The notes below the pieces were generated by a model. It made no database searches. It was not told the DNA's origin and was given only the letters and a program-made list of their open reading frames with translations. From NCBI GenBank assembly GCA_946626395.1, contig CAMOUF010000241.1, positions 1 through 5,619 of the forward strand: 5,619 nt of DNA, in the 5' to 3' direction. Below are positions 5,218 to 5,619 of the stretch, piece by piece (positions within the stretch are counted from its first letter, which is position 1; the number at the start of each line of letters is the position of its first letter). The stretch comes from an uncultured Clostridia bacterium (lineage in GTDB: Bacteria; Bacillota; Clostridia; Christensenellales; Aristaeellaceae). A program made the translations under genes and the position numbers.

Positions 5218-5619
5218 TCAGCCCCAGGGATTTTCGGTGGGATAGGGCAGGGTCTTGGGCTGGTTATAGGCGATATCCTTCACGCCCAGGAACTTGAACA
5301 CCTCGAACAGGGCCTTGCCGTGATGGCCGAAAGCCACGGCGCCATGATGGGGATAGCGCTTCTGGATCAGCACGTGGCGATAGAAGCGGCCCATTTCGTG
5401 GATGGCGAACACGCCGATGCCGCCGAAAGAGGTGGTGGCCACGGGCAGCACTTCGCCCTCAGCGATGTAGGAGCGAAGGTTGCCTTCGCTGTCGCACTGG
5501 AGACGGTAGAAGGTGATTTCGCCGGGAGCGATGTCGCCCTCCAGGGTGCCGCGGGTGAAGTCCGGTTCGCTTCCTTCGGGCTCCAGCAGACGGTGCTGAA
5601 TCAGCTGATACTTGATGGC
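5218..5619 (-). CDS. L-fucose/L-arabinose isomerase-like protein, C-terminal part
   Basis: The final 133 codons of a gene whose 5' part lies beyond the window; the frame is open to the edge. The segment RGTLEGDIAPGEITFYRL (23-40 of the fragment), followed by GNLRSYIAEGEVLP (46-59), looks like the C-terminal domain shared by L-fucose and L-arabinose isomerases. YPHHGAVAFGHHGKALFEVFKFLGV (from residue 89) resembles the His-rich stretch near the end of fucose-isomerase-like proteins. Such enzymes interconvert an aldose and a ketose with a divalent metal. Only the C-terminus is visible, so the sugar specificity and catalytic residues cannot be checked. A GTG within the frame at 5451 is internal, not the start. 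The gene converges on the sugar kinase, and the two terminators lie between them. Confidence 0.7.
   Translation of the reverse strand, partial: AIKYQLIQHRLLEPEGSEPDFTRGTLEGDIAPGEITFYRLQCDSEGNLRSYIAEGEVLPVATTSFGGIGVFAIHEMGRFYRHVLIQKRYPHHGAVAFGHHGKALFEVFKFLGVKDIAYNQPKTLPYPTENPWG

Overview
The window reads as a piece of a GC-rich genome from a low-GC-type Gram-positive lineage (Firmicutes, most likely a Clostridia or gut-type anaerobe). The evidence is strong AGGAGG-type ribosome binding sites, a near-consensus sigma-A promoter, TTG and GTG starts, a YitT-family protein, and palindromic GTAGGGGCGGAT repeats of a kind I associate with clostridial intergenic DNA. This placement is an inference, because no marker gene is present.

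Layout, left to right: (1) Positions 1-212 hold no gene. They carry 7-bp-periodic repeats, including a clean (ATTGCCT)n run. (2) A minus-strand YitT-family membrane protein (213-1079) diverges from a plus-strand gene group. (3) Across a ~160-bp divergent promoter region with a very good sigma-A promoter (1181-1209) lie three co-directional genes: tcdA (tRNA t6A dehydratase, 1243-1971), a HAD-IB phosphatase (2045-2698) and an ABC-3 metal-type permease (2706-3557). The last two are 7 bp apart. (4) A 364-bp intergenic region (3558-3921) is almost entirely repeat-derived. Three clusters of ACTTGGA/AGTTCCA heptamers surround a ~204-bp fold-back, MITE-like element with 13-bp perfect terminal inverted repeats. 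(5) A PfkB sugar kinase, probably 2-keto-3-deoxygluconate kinase (3922-5010), follows with a strong SD and ends in two tandem intrinsic terminators. (6) Another heptamer-repeat patch (about 5144-5213) abuts the stop codon of a convergent, truncated minus-strand gene for a fucose/arabinose-isomerase-like protein (5218 to the window end).

Functionally, the left half looks like housekeeping (tRNA modification, a small-molecule phosphatase, a membrane permease). The right half points to sugar or sugar-acid catabolism (KDG kinase and a ketol isomerase), although these two genes converge and are not one operon. I see no convincing new defence or mobile system. The most unusual content is the intergenic repeat architecture: heptanucleotide-phased repeats with different unit sequences in three separate intergenic regions, one of them wrapped around a fold-back element. 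A second oddity is an ABC-3 permease gene without an ATPase or binding-protein gene beside it.
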